Positions 16,840 through 25,263 of a DNA stretch of 64,000 bases are shown one piece after another. Both the position numbers and the translations under genes were made by a program. The notes beneath the pieces are model-generated. The model was not told where the DNA came from. It did not search any database and saw nothing but the letters and a program-made list of their open reading frames with translations. The stretch's first letter is position 1; every line of letters starts with the position of its first letter. This stretch comes from Pseudomonas sp. gcc21 (lineage in GTDB: Bacteria > Pseudomonadota > Gammaproteobacteria > Pseudomonadales > Pseudomonadaceae), in contig NZ_CP051625.1 of NCBI RefSeq assembly GCF_012844345.1, positions 62,001-126,000 of the forward strand, read 5' to 3'.

Positions 16840-18218
16840 TGAGCCTAGCGACGATTCCAATTCAATCCTTTCCGGAGGGTTGCACCGCAGTGCGCGGTCC
16901 GCTGCTGCATTTTCTTGCCGAACCCGGGTTGGGTGTGCCCGACCCGACAAGCTATGAACACCTTGAAGACGGTCTGCTGATCATTGCCGACGGCCGCGTG
17001 CTGGCAGTGGGGGAGGCCGAGCGCTTGCTCGCGCAGCTGCCGACCGGCACGGTGGTCGAACACTGGCCGGACAGCCTGATCGTACCGGGCTTTATCGATA
17101 CCCACGTGCATATGCCGCAACTGTCTGTCATGGCAAGCTACGGCACGCAGCTGCTCGACTGGCTGGAAACCTACACCTTTCCGGCGGAGGCGCGCTTTGC
17201 CGATGCGGACTGGGCAACGGAGCGGGCTGAGCTCTTTGTTGAACTGCTGCTGGCGCACGGCACCACCTCGGGGCTGGTCTTCAGCACCTCCCACGAGGTC
17301 GCCACCGAGGCGCTGTTCAGCGCGGCCCATTCGCGCAATATGGCGGTCACCGCCGGCAGGGTGATGATGGATCGACACGCGCCCGATGGCGTGCGCGATA
17401 CCGCCGAAACAAGCTACCTGGAAAGCCGCCGCCTGATCGAACGTTGGCATGGCACCGGCCGCCAGCGCTACGCCGTTACCCCGCGTTTCGCTGCCACTTC
17501 CAGTCCCGAACAGCTTGAGCTGGCTGGTCGGCTTCTGGCCGAAAACCCCGGAGTTCTGATGCAGACACACTGGGCCGAGAATCACGCCGAGATCGCCTGG
17601 ATCAAGGAGCTGTTTCCCGAATGCGAAAGCTATCTGGACGTTTACGACCACTTTGCTCTGCTCGGGCCGACCAGTGTGCTCGCCCACGGTATCCATATCG
17701 ATGACCGCGATCGCCAGCGTCTGCGGGAAACCGGTACGCGCATAGCCTTCTGCCCGACCTCCAATACCTTTCTCGGCAGCGGCCTGTTTGATCTGGCCAG
17801 AGCGCGGGCGGCGGGGGTGAGCGTGGGGCTGGCCTCGGATGTAGGCGGCGGCACCAGCCTGTCGATGCTGGCGACCATGGCCGAGGCCTACAAGGTATGT
17901 CAGCTACGCGAGCGGTCGCTGAATCCCTTCCAGGCGTTCTACATGGCCACGCTGGGGAATGCCGAGGTGCTGCACCAGGCCGATCAGACCGGCAATCTGC
18001 AGCCTGGCAAGTACGCTGATTTTGTGGTTCTGGACCGCGCCGCCAGCCCCATGCTGAAGATGAAAGCCACGGCGGCCGATGATCTGCAGGGCATCCTGTT
18101 CGATCTCATGATCCTCGGGGATGACCGCGCCATCCAACGCACCTATGTTGCCGGCCAGTGCCGGTACGATCGTGATACTGCACAAGGAGTTGTACTGAAT
18201 GCATGCGTACCTGGCTGA
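16839..18218 (+). CDS. guaD: Guanine deaminase
   Basis: 459 residues. The ATG at 16839 overlaps the uraH stop. Metal ligands H89-x-H91 occur in PGFIDTHVHMPQ, followed by GTQLLDWLETYTFPAE, typical of guanine deaminase; MQTHWAEN and the Asp in LASDVGGGTSLSM complete the site. It deaminates guanine to xanthine, which XdhAB then oxidises. It overlaps puuD by 20 bp. It is a different amidohydrolase branch from the three deaminases paired with oxygenases elsewhere in the locus. Confidence 0.94.
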   Translation: MSLATIPIQSFPEGCTAVRGPLLHFLAEPGLGVPDPTSYEHLEDGLLIIADGRVLAVGEAERLLAQLPTGTVVEHWPDSLIVPGFIDTHVHMPQLSVMASYGTQLLDWLETYTFPAEARFADADWATERAELFVELLLAHGTTSGLVFSTSHEVATEALFSAAHSRNMAVTAGRVMMDRHAPDGVRDTAETSYLESRRLIERWHGTGRQRYAVTPRFAATSSPEQLELAGRLLAENPGVLMQTHWAENHAEIAWIKELFPECESYLDVYDHFALLGPTSVLAHGIHIDDRDRQRLRETGTRIAFCPTSNTFLGSGLFDLARARAAGVSVGLASDVGGGTSLSMLATMAEAYKVCQLRERSLNPFQAFYMATLGNAEVLHQADQTGNLQPGKYADFVVLDRAASPMLKMKATAADDLQGILFDLMILGDDRAIQRTYVAGQCRYDRDTAQGVVLNACVPG

Positions 18219-19404
18219 GTGGCTGAGTCTGATCATCCGCTGGTTTCATGTCATTGCAGGCGTAGCCTGGATCGGCGCTTCGTTTTATTTTATCTGGCTC
18301 GACAACCATCTGCGCGAACCGCCGCAATGGAAGAAGGACAAGGGCATCAAGGGTGACCTGTGGGCCATCCATGGCGGCGGTATCTATGAGGTCGCCAAGT
18401 ACCAGCTGGCGCCGGAGAAGATGCCCGGTGAGCTGCACTGGTTCAAGTGGGAGGCCTACAGCACCTTCATCAGTGGCATGGCGCTGCTGTTTGCGGTGTA
18501 TTACTTCGGCAACCCCGGCTATCTGATCGATGCCAGCAAGGTGGCGTTGAGCACGGGCGGGGCTGTCGCCGTCGGGCTCGGCACGCTGGCGGTGGTGATG
18601 CTGGTGTACGAGGCGCTGATTCGCAGTCCGCTGGCCCGCCACGGTCTGGCCTTTGGCGCAGTGCTTTACGGGCTGCTAGTGCTGGTCGCCTGGGGCCTGT
18701 TTCAGGTGTTCGCCGGGCGCGGTGCATACATCCATGTGGGCGCGGTAGTGGGCACCATCATGGTCGCCAACGTCTTTCTCGGCATCATGCCGGCGCAGCG
18801 CGCGCTCGTGGATGCCATCGAGAAAGGGCAGGAGCCGGATGCACGCGTCGCGCAACTTGCCGCGCGTGCCAAGCTGCGGTCAGTACATAACAACTACATG
18901 ACGCTGCCGGTCATCTTCATCATGATCAGCAATCACTATCCGATGTTGTATAGCCACGCGTACGGGTGGGCGATTCTCGCGGCGATCGGCTTCATCACGG
19001 CCTTTGCGCGGCACTTCTTCAACCTGCGCCACCACGGCGTGACGCGTCCATCGATCCTGATTATCAGTGCGCTGCTGACACTGGCGCTGATCTGGGCGGT
19101 GGCACCTGCGCCGCGCACCGCAGCAGAATCCAGCGCCGACGCGCCTGCTGTCACTGACGCGACGGCAACAGCCATAGTGCGCAACCACTGCGTCGCCTGT
19201 CACGCAACGTCCCCCGAGCATCCCGCATTTCAAGCGGCCCCCGCCGGCATTGCGCTTGATGAGCTGTGGGCGTTGATTCAGCACGGGGCGAAGGTGCGTC
19301 AGGCCGCGGTTGATACGCACTACATGCCGCTGGGCAACATGACCGGAATGACGGATGAAGAGCGCGCCCAACTGGGGCAATGGTTGAGCCAGAATGCACC
19401 CTGA
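18199..19404 (+). CDS. puuD: Urate hydroxylase PuuD, membrane bound with C-terminal cytochrome c domain
   Basis: 401 residues. The N-terminal 300 residues carry about eight membrane segments and the PuuD opening WLSLIIRWFHVIAGVAWIGA with WLDNHLREPP. A single haem-binding C331-V-A-C-H335 lies in the C-terminal periplasmic cytochrome c domain. PuuD oxidises urate to 5-hydroxyisourate and passes electrons to the respiratory chain, replacing soluble uricase. AAGGAG at 18184-18189 precedes the ATG at 18199. It is the last gene of the xdh operon; uraH and uraD continue the pathway. Confidence 0.94.
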   Translation: MHAYLAEWLSLIIRWFHVIAGVAWIGASFYFIWLDNHLREPPQWKKDKGIKGDLWAIHGGGIYEVAKYQLAPEKMPGELHWFKWEAYSTFISGMALLFAVYYFGNPGYLIDASKVALSTGGAVAVGLGTLAVVMLVYEALIRSPLARHGLAFGAVLYGLLVLVAWGLFQVFAGRGAYIHVGAVVGTIMVANVFLGIMPAQRALVDAIEKGQEPDARVAQLAARAKLRSVHNNYMTLPVIFIMISNHYPMLYSHAYGWAILAAIGFITAFARHFFNLRHHGVTRPSILIISALLTLALIWAVAPAPRTAAESSADAPAVTDATATAIVRNHCVACHATSPEHPAFQAAPAGIALDELWALIQHGAKVRQAAVDTHYMPLGNMTGMTDEERAQLGQWLSQNAP

Positions 19405-19469
19405 TAGTGCGATCGTACCTGCGTCTGGAGCAGATGTTTCACGCCGGGCAGGGCGCTTGGGTCGCTGAC

Positions 19470-19485
19470 TCGACCATTTGGTCAG
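19470..19485. promoter_or_regulatory. RutR-like operator upstream of NMT1 operon
   Basis: TCGACCATTTGGTCAG matches TTGACCA-N2-TGGTCAA at 12 of 14 fixed positions, with a perfect GACCA-TT-TGGTC core. It lies in the 207 bp gap between puuD and the NMT1-type binding-protein gene, 127 bp before that start, suggesting separate promoter control of the second transporter. Confidence 0.65.
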
Positions 19486-19611
19486 CTTTGTAGGAGTTTG
19501 TTGGTAAAAGCGTTGAAAGTGGTACGCCTATTGCTCTGGAAGTTGTGAACAGGTCAGGCACTGCGCCTGGCTTCACAACGATGTACGAAGATTCCAGAGA
19601 CGAGGTAACGC

Positions 19612-20661
19612 ATGAAGGAACATTCTACGACAAGCGGACTTTTCCAGCGTCTGTCCAAGGGGCTGGCGCTCACCGCCGGCGTCGGTGCCCTGGCCCTGAG
19701 CATGGCCAGCCACGCGGCGACCGATATCCGCTTCACCCTCGATTGGCGCTTCGAAGGACCCTCCGCGCCATTCCTGCTGGCGCGAGACAAGGGCTACTTC
19801 AAGGAAGAAGGCCTGAACGTGACCATCGATTCCGGTAGCGGCAGCGCCGGTGCGGTTACGCGTCTGGCCTCCAACAGCTACGACATGGGGATCGCCGATT
19901 ACAGTGCGCTGACCGAAACCGTGGCAAACAATCCTGGCACCGAAGTCACCGGAATCTACATGCTCTACAATTCGACCCCCGCTACGGTGTTCGCCCTGAG
20001 CAATTCCGGCATCAAGGTACCAGGAGATCTTGCGGGCAAGACGCTGGGTGCGCCGGTATTCGACGGCGGGCGCAAGGCCTGGCCGGCCTTTGCTCAGGCC
20101 AACGGGCTGGCTGTCGACTCGGTCGATTGGCAATCGGTGGAACCAGCCCTGCGCGAGACGCTGCTGGCCCGTGGGCAGCTGGACGCTATCTCGGGTTTCT
20201 ACTTCACCAGCCTGCTAAACCTAGAGGCTCGTGGCGTTGACGCCAAGGACATCGTGGCAATGAAGTATCCCGACCACGGGGTCGAGTTCTACGGCAACAC
20301 CATTATCGCGCGAGATGACTTCCTGCAATCCAATCCTGAGGCTGTGCGGGGTTTTCTCCGCGCCTTTAATAGAGCAGTGCAAGAGACCCTGGCGGACCCG
20401 GAAGCGGCTGTCACCTACGTCAAGAAGCAGGACGCACTGGTCGATGAGGCGCTGGAGCTGCGCCGTCTGAAGCTGGCCTTTGAGACCTATGTTGTCACCG
20501 ATGAAACCCGCGCCAACGGTCTGGGCAGCGTTGATGATGCACGTCTGGCTCGCGCCTTTGACGGCATGGTGTCGGCCTATGGTCTGAGCGCTTCGCCTGA
20601 GCTGGCCAACCTGTTCGACAGCAGTTACCTGCCACCGGTTGAAGACCGCAAGGTCGACTGA
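19612..20661 (+). CDS. NMT1/THI5-like ABC substrate-binding protein
   Basis: 349 residues with a signal peptide (cut after SHAA or SHA, before TDIRFTLDWRFEGP). The mature start DIRFTLDWRFEGPSAPFLLA and KGYFKEEGLNVTID are typical of NMT1/THI5 binding proteins, which bind hydroxymethylpyrimidine-like or other ring compounds. ATPase and permease genes follow on the same strand. A RutR-like operator lies upstream, so a nucleobase or a degradation product is the likely ligand; this is inference. A GAGGTAA ribosome site precedes the ATG. Confidence 0.88.
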   Translation: MKEHSTTSGLFQRLSKGLALTAGVGALALSMASHAATDIRFTLDWRFEGPSAPFLLARDKGYFKEEGLNVTIDSGSGSAGAVTRLASNSYDMGIADYSALTETVANNPGTEVTGIYMLYNSTPATVFALSNSGIKVPGDLAGKTLGAPVFDGGRKAWPAFAQANGLAVDSVDWQSVEPALRETLLARGQLDAISGFYFTSLLNLEARGVDAKDIVAMKYPDHGVEFYGNTIIARDDFLQSNPEAVRGFLRAFNRAVQETLADPEAAVTYVKKQDALVDEALELRRLKLAFETYVVTDETRANGLGSVDDARLARAFDGMVSAYGLSASPELANLFDSSYLPPVEDRKVD

Positions 20662-20681
20662 TACACCCACTATCCCTGCAA

Positions 20682-20700
20682 GGGCTCGCGTAGCGGGCCC
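20682..20700 (+). other. Intercistronic hairpin between binding-protein and ATPase genes
   Basis: GGGCTCGC (20682-20689) and GCGGGCCC (20693-20700) pair with one G-T wobble over a 3-base loop, followed by GTATTTT. Such hairpins after binding-protein genes usually protect that message and lower expression of the downstream ATPase and permease. Confidence 0.5.
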
Positions 20701-20724
20701 GTATTTTGCGGTCGCGGAGAGTTT

Positions 20725-21510
20725 ATGGATCTGGTTCATTTTGAGAACGTCAGCATGCGCTATGGCGATGACGGCCCGTTAGCCATCGAAGACGTCAGTT
20801 TGCGTGTGAAGCAGAACGAGTTTGTTGCCGTGGTCGGCCCGTCCGGCTGCGGCAAATCGACATTGATGAAACTGGTCACCGGGCTGGCACCGCCCAGCGA
20901 GGGCCAGGTCTACCTGGGTGGCAATCCGGTAAAGGGGCCGCAGGAGGGCGTGGGCATGGCCTTTCAGGCTTCAAACCTGCTGCCCTGGCGCACTACGCTG
21001 GAAAACATCCTGCTGCCCATGGAAATCGTCAAGAAATACCGCCATCGGTTCAGCAAGGACAAGGCCGAATTTGAAGAAATGGGTCGGGCGCTGCTCAAGC
21101 GCGTCGGGCTGGCGGGCAACGAGGACAAATACCCCTGGGAGCTCTCCGGCGGCATGCAGCAGCGCGCTTCGATCTGTCGCGCGCTAATCCACAAACCCAG
21201 CCTGTTGATGCTCGATGAGCCCTTCGGCGCGCTGGATGCCTTCACCCGGGAAGAGCTCTGGTGCATGGTGCGCGATCTCTGGCAGGAGGATCCCTTTACT
21301 GTCGTACTGGTGACCCACGATTTGCGCGAAGCGGTGTTTCTCGCCGATACCGTCTATGTGATGAGTAAAGGGCCGGGGCGGATTCTGGTACGCAAAACGG
21401 TCGATCTGCCGCGCCCACGGGACATCGCCGTGACCTATACCGACACGTTCGCCGAGCTGGTGTTCGAGCTGCGTGATCACATTGGCCGTATCCGGGAGAA
21501 CAGACCATGA
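20725..21510 (+). CDS. ABC transporter ATPase, SsuB/TauB type
   Basis: 261 residues with Walker A GPSGCGKST, Q-loop GMAFQASNLLPWRTT, signature LSGGMQQRASI, Walker B LLMLDEPFGALD and the switch histidine in VLVTHDLREAV. This is the nitrate/sulfonate/taurine/thiamine-precursor ATPase class that partners NMT1-type binding proteins. It overlaps the permease gene by 4 bp. It energises uptake of the ligand captured by the product of 19612-20661. Confidence 0.92.
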   Translation: MDLVHFENVSMRYGDDGPLAIEDVSLRVKQNEFVAVVGPSGCGKSTLMKLVTGLAPPSEGQVYLGGNPVKGPQEGVGMAFQASNLLPWRTTLENILLPMEIVKKYRHRFSKDKAEFEEMGRALLKRVGLAGNEDKYPWELSGGMQQRASICRALIHKPSLLMLDEPFGALDAFTREELWCMVRDLWQEDPFTVVLVTHDLREAVFLADTVYVMSKGPGRILVRKTVDLPRPRDIAVTYTDTFAELVFELRDHIGRIRENRP

Positions 21511-22289
21511 CCCGTGCCCAACGCAAACGCCTGCTGATCAAGGCGTCCCCCTGGCTGTTGCTGGTATCCCTGACCCTGTTGTGGGAACTGGTGTGCTTTG
21601 CTTTCACCATCCCCACTTACCTGTTTCCCGCGCCGAGCGATATCTGGGCTGCCTGGCTGCAGTACCGCGGGCCGATCATGCAACACGCGTTGCAGACACT
21701 CTTCACCACGGTGGCCGGGTTCGGTCTGGCGGTGGTGTTCGGCCTGTTGCTGGGCATTCTGGTGGGCTCGTCGCCGGTCATCTACAAGGCGCTGTATCCG
21801 CTGTTGGTAGGTTTCAACAGTATCCCCAAGGTGGCCTTTGTGCCGGTGCTGGTGGTGTGGTTCGGCATTGGAACGGTGCCGGCGATCCTGACGGCCTTTC
21901 TGATCTCCTTCTTCCCGGTGGTGGTGAATATGGCGACGGGGCTGGCGACGCTGGAGCCTGAGCTGCAGGACGTGCTGCGCTCATTGGGTGCCAGCAAGCT
22001 GGATATCCTGAAGAAGGTAGCGCTGCCGCGCTCGATGCCTTATTTCTTCGCTTCGCTGAAAGTGGCAATTACCCTGGCCTTCGTCGGCTCGGTGATCTCT
22101 GAAACGGTCGCCTCGAACCTGGGCATCGGCTATCTGATGATGTCGGCCAGCTCCACCATGAACATGGGTCTGGTGTTTGCCGGACTGGTGGTGATCGGCG
22201 TCATGGGTGTAGCGATGTACGAGGTGTTCGCCCTGGTTGAACGGCGCATGACGCGTTGGGCTACTCGGGGGTCGGATATCGCGTTCTGA
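21507..22289 (+). CDS. ABC transporter permease, SsuC/ThiX type
   Basis: 260 residues with about six membrane segments. The EAA-like cytoplasmic loop LRSLGASKLDILKKVALPRS, shown here by its key residues G and P, contacts the ATPase. FLFPAPSDIW near the N-terminus (seen as YLFPAPSDIW) is typical of this permease family. It is the last gene of the NMT1 operon and is followed by a strong hairpin facing oxygenase copy 3. Confidence 0.9.
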   Translation: MTRAQRKRLLIKASPWLLLVSLTLLWELVCFAFTIPTYLFPAPSDIWAAWLQYRGPIMQHALQTLFTTVAGFGLAVVFGLLLGILVGSSPVIYKALYPLLVGFNSIPKVAFVPVLVVWFGIGTVPAILTAFLISFFPVVVNMATGLATLEPELQDVLRSLGASKLDILKKVALPRSMPYFFASLKVAITLAFVGSVISETVASNLGIGYLMMSASSTMNMGLVFAGLVVIGVMGVAMYEVFALVERRMTRWATRGSDIAF

Positions 22290-22320
22290 TACGTTGGCTG
22301 GGTTGATGGCCTGGTCTTGC

Positions 22321-22354
22321 CAGCCAGCACAGTGTGAAAGCGCTGTGCTGGCTG
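22321..22354. terminator. Bidirectional hairpin between convergent genes
   Basis: CAGCCAGCACAG (22321-22332) and CTGTGCTGGCTG (22343-22354) form a perfect 12-bp stem with a 10-base loop between the convergent permease and oxygenase genes. No clear U-run follows; likely shared by both transcripts. Confidence 0.6.
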
Positions 22355-22366
22355 CGCGTTAACCTG

Positions 22367-23383
22367 TTAGGTCGGGTTCTTTTCCGCGAAGTTCGCCTGA
22401 ATTCTCTGCAGCAGATAATCCGCTGCGGAGATCGGTTCGTACTTGCCCGCCGGGCCCTGAATCATCACATCCTTGTTCGCCTGACAGAAGAACGCGAGGC
22501 TGTAGCGTGGTCCGCGGTATTCGCCTGGCTTGGGCATGCGCACCCGGTGCAGCGTCGACTTGAGCTGGTCATCACTCCAGCGCATCAACATGTCGCCGAC
22601 ATTGCAGGTGATCACGCCATCGTGCGGGATAACCGAATACCACACCCGATTATCGCCGGCACCTTCGGCATCCTTACCGGGGCTGACCTGCAATCCGCCC
22701 TGGCCCTCCTGTTGAAACACCATGGACAGGCAGTCGTAATCGGTGTGCGCGCCTGCCCGCCAGAGACTGGCGTCGAGCTCGTCGTCGGGCAACGGCAGAT
22801 AATGCAACAGGCGGAGTGTGCTCTGGTATTCAGGACGGGAACGGTCATGCGCCCGGGTGAAGAAATCGCGCTCGAAGCCGAGTCTTTCGGCGAAACACGA
22901 CAGCACTTGCATGCCGATCTGCCAGGAGCGGTATTCGAAATCCAGCATCACCCGCTGGAATTCCGGTACCACCGTCTGGTTGGGCCATAGATCATCCATA
23001 TACGGCAGGGTGATCTGGAAGGATTCCTTCTGATCCGCGGTGCGGGTAGATGGGCGCACCTGCGACATGAATTCCCATCCGGTATTCAGGCCCTTCTTGA
23101 GCGCAAAGGCGGCTTTCTGCTCGTCCGGCAAATCAAAAAAAGCCTCCGATAACCGGAATGCCTTGTGGATCTGTTCAGTGGGCAGGCCGTGATTCACCAG
23201 CTGGAAAAAGCCCACCTCCGTGGCAGCACGCCACAACTGATCAGAAATTTCTTCTCGCCGGTTATCGAAATCGGTGAGGTCGATCATCGGGATTTCTCCC
23301 GCCGCCTCGACGCCGAAGCCCCCAAAGGTGGTTTCCAGCTGAAGCTCTTTGAGTCCGTATTCCTGGGTAAGGGTATTAATCAT
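22367..23383 (-). CDS. 2-oxoglutarate/Fe(II) oxygenase, isopenicillin N synthase family (copy 3)
   Basis: 338 residues from ATG 23383, chosen over an upstream in-frame start because CGGAG sits 7 bases before it. The iron ligands are H213-x-D215 (GAHTDYD) and H279 (STLHRV); the 2-oxoglutarate motif is R293-Y-S295. It has an N-terminal extension of about 30 residues relative to copies 1 and 2 and AHTDYDCLSMVFQ in place of their AHTDYG. It is divergent from a second 8-oxoguanine-deaminase-like gene at 23851, repeating the oxygenase-deaminase pairing. Substrate unknown. Confidence 0.87.
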   Translation of the reverse strand: MINTLTQEYGLKELQLETTFGGFGVEAAGEIPMIDLTDFDNRREEISDQLWRAATEVGFFQLVNHGLPTEQIHKAFRLSEAFFDLPDEQKAAFALKKGLNTGWEFMSQVRPSTRTADQKESFQITLPYMDDLWPNQTVVPEFQRVMLDFEYRSWQIGMQVLSCFAERLGFERDFFTRAHDRSRPEYQSTLRLLHYLPLPDDELDASLWRAGAHTDYDCLSMVFQQEGQGGLQVSPGKDAEGAGDNRVWYSVIPHDGVITCNVGDMLMRWSDDQLKSTLHRVRMPKPGEYRGPRYSLAFFCQANKDVMIQGPAGKYEPISAADYLLQRIQANFAEKNPT

Positions 23384-23850
23384 GATGTTCTCCGAGTAGC
23401 ACCCGTTAACGGGTGAGGGCAGCGGAGGCCTGCAAAGGGGAGGGAGTGCCTGCACCCTTGTGGCCACCGACCATAACTGAGCAATGACCTGGGCTTCGCC
23501 CTGCCAGCTTCTACTCAAGTCCGGGATCCGAGGATCCGCTCTGATCAGAAAGCACGAATCAGGCCAGATTATTTCAGTCTGGCCGGGCGCTTTTCAGTGC
23601 GTTGCTAACCGCCCGCGCGGTGCCGCTGCGCACTCTCGGCGAGCAAAAGCTGACCGTCTGCACCAAATTTGAACTGTCACCAGGTTCTACCGGCTCGCGC
23701 CCAGCGGTTTCCGGCGCGTTCCGGGCCACCCCAGTTGGAAAGGAATTTGCACCGCACATGAGTGCAACCAACAGAGTGCACATAGCAGAGTAGAAGCGGT
23801 CAGGAGTCGTGCTCCGGGACATTGCTCGCCGACAGAAAAAGGAGTGATTC
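23384..23850. promoter_or_regulatory. Divergent intergenic region between oxygenase copy 3 and amidohydrolase
   Basis: These 467 bases contain no convincing gene. Seen are a perfect 16-bp palindrome at 23400-23415, a GGATCCGAGGATCC repeat near 23524, and a short hairpin with 7-bp stem at 23562-23584 (GGCCAGA/TCTGGCC). It must hold the promoters of both flanking genes. GGAG at 23841-23844 (AAAGGAGTG) is the ribosome site of the gene at 23851. No known riboswitch fold was recognised. Confidence 0.5.
23400..23415. promoter_or_regulatory. Perfect 16-bp palindrome, possible operator
   Basis: CACCCGTTAACGGGTG is exactly self-complementary and lies 17 bp upstream of the oxygenase ATG at 23383. The place fits a repressor operator or leader hairpin. 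It does not resemble the RutR-like sites, so another regulator would be needed. Confidence 0.45.
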
Positions 23851-25206
23851 ATGTCTTACCTGATCAAGAATGCCGACGCGTGCTTTACCCGGGATAATGC
23901 CGCCACGGTGCGCGACATCCGCATACGCGACGGTCGAATAACCGAGATGGGAGCCGGGCTACTGCCCGACGCATCCGAACAGCTCATCGACGCCAGCGGC
24001 TGCGTCGTCTGGCCCGGGCTGGTCAATACGCACCACCATCTGGCGCAATCCATCATGAAGGGCGTGCCCGCCGGCCTCAACCAGAACCTGGGCGACTGGC
24101 TCGGCTCCGTACCCTATCGTTTCTGGCCCAAGGTCACGCCGCAGCTTATGTATCACGCGGCGCGGTTGGGGCTGTACGAGCTGCTGCGCTCGGGTGCGAC
24201 CACCTGCGCGGATCACCATTACCTGTATCACTCGACCACCTCGCCGGAGCTTGAGGACGCGGTCTGGCAAGCGGGTGACGAACTCGGTATTCGTCTGGTG
24301 TTATGTCGCGGCAGCGCGACCGAGACGGGGACGCATCAGGGCATGCTCGAACACGGCATTGAGCCGGAATCCCTCGATCAGGTGCTGAATCGCCTGGAAC
24401 ATACCCGCAGCAAATACCATCAGTCCGGGCCGGACGCCATGCGCAAACTGGTGGTGGCGCCTACCAGCCTGATCCATTCGAGTTCAGTCGATGGCCTGAA
24501 AGCCCAGGCCGCCTATGCCCGGGAGTTCGGCCTTGGCATGCACTCTCATCTGCTGGAAGTGGGTTTTGATGAGCAACAGGCACGCCAGAAATACGGTAAG
24601 AGTGCGATCGATCACGCCGGTGACTGTGGCTGGCTGGGGGAGGATGTCTGGTATGCGCACCTGGTGCATTCTGACGCGCACGCCGTCTCACGGTTAGCTG
24701 AAACAAACACCGCGATATCCCATTGTCCGACCTCAAACTGCAGGCTCGGCAGCGGCGTCGCGCCGGTGCATGCAATGCAGGAAGCAGGGGTAAAGATCAC
24801 GCTGGGCGTGGATGGATCGGCCTCCGCGGAGTCGGGTTCGATGCTCCAGGAGCTGAACCTTGCGTGGCTTATCCACCGCGCATTGCACGGTCCGGAGGCA
24901 ACATCCCTTGAAAGCGTTCTGAAATGGGGCAGCCGTAACGGCGCTGAGCTGTTGGGGCTGGATAGCGTGGGTGAGATTGCCGTCGGTATGGATGCTGATC
25001 TGGTGCTCTACGACATCAACCAGCCGCGCTTTGCCGGCGTACATTATCCGTTGATGGCGCCCTTGATGTGCGGCGAGCCGGCCACAGTGAAGCATAGTTT
25101 TGTGCAGGGCCGGCAGGTGGTGGCAGGCGGAGAGGTGCAGGGGCTTGATGAGGCAGAGCTCACCGCCCGCGTGAAAGAGTGTGTGGCTCAGCTGCCCGCG
25201 TCCTGA
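23851..25206 (+). CDS. Amidohydrolase, 8-oxoguanine deaminase-like (second copy)
   Basis: 451 residues. VNTHHHLAQSIMKGVPAG carries the H-x-H metal pair and resembles the 8-oxoguanine deaminase group, but the following residues (GLNQNLGDWLGSVPYRFW) differ from the PAAQDAELFDWL of the paralogue at 2273, so the substrate may differ. Other site residues are in MHSHLLEVG, YAHLVHSD and LGVDGSASAESG. It is divergent from oxygenase copy 3 and convergent with the BMP binding-protein gene. Expected reaction: hydrolytic loss of an exocyclic amine from a purine-like ring. Confidence 0.8.
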   Translation: MSYLIKNADACFTRDNAATVRDIRIRDGRITEMGAGLLPDASEQLIDASGCVVWPGLVNTHHHLAQSIMKGVPAGLNQNLGDWLGSVPYRFWPKVTPQLMYHAARLGLYELLRSGATTCADHHYLYHSTTSPELEDAVWQAGDELGIRLVLCRGSATETGTHQGMLEHGIEPESLDQVLNRLEHTRSKYHQSGPDAMRKLVVAPTSLIHSSSVDGLKAQAAYAREFGLGMHSHLLEVGFDEQQARQKYGKSAIDHAGDCGWLGEDVWYAHLVHSDAHAVSRLAETNTAISHCPTSNCRLGSGVAPVHAMQEAGVKITLGVDGSASAESGSMLQELNLAWLIHRALHGPEATSLESVLKWGSRNGAELLGLDSVGEIAVGMDADLVLYDINQPRFAGVHYPLMAPLMCGEPATVKHSFVQGRQVVAGGEVQGLDEAELTARVKECVAQLPAS

Positions 25207-25211
25207 TAAGC

Positions 25212-25243
25212 AAAAAAGACCCCGGCGCGGTGCCGGGGTCTTC
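25212..25243 (-). terminator. Rho-independent terminator between convergent genes
   Basis: GACCCCGGC (25218-25226) pairs with GCCGGGGTC (25232-25240) over a 5-base loop. On the minus strand the stem is followed by TTTTTTG, so it is a good terminator for the BMP binding-protein gene; on the plus strand only TTC follows. Confidence 0.8.
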
Positions 25244-25263
25244 AACGGAGCAGCAGAACGGCA

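Noticed and set aside
23562-23584. Purine riboswitch in the oxygenase-deaminase intergenic region
   Set aside because: Only a simple 7-bp hairpin is seen; the conserved three-way-junction loops of purine riboswitches are not recognisable.
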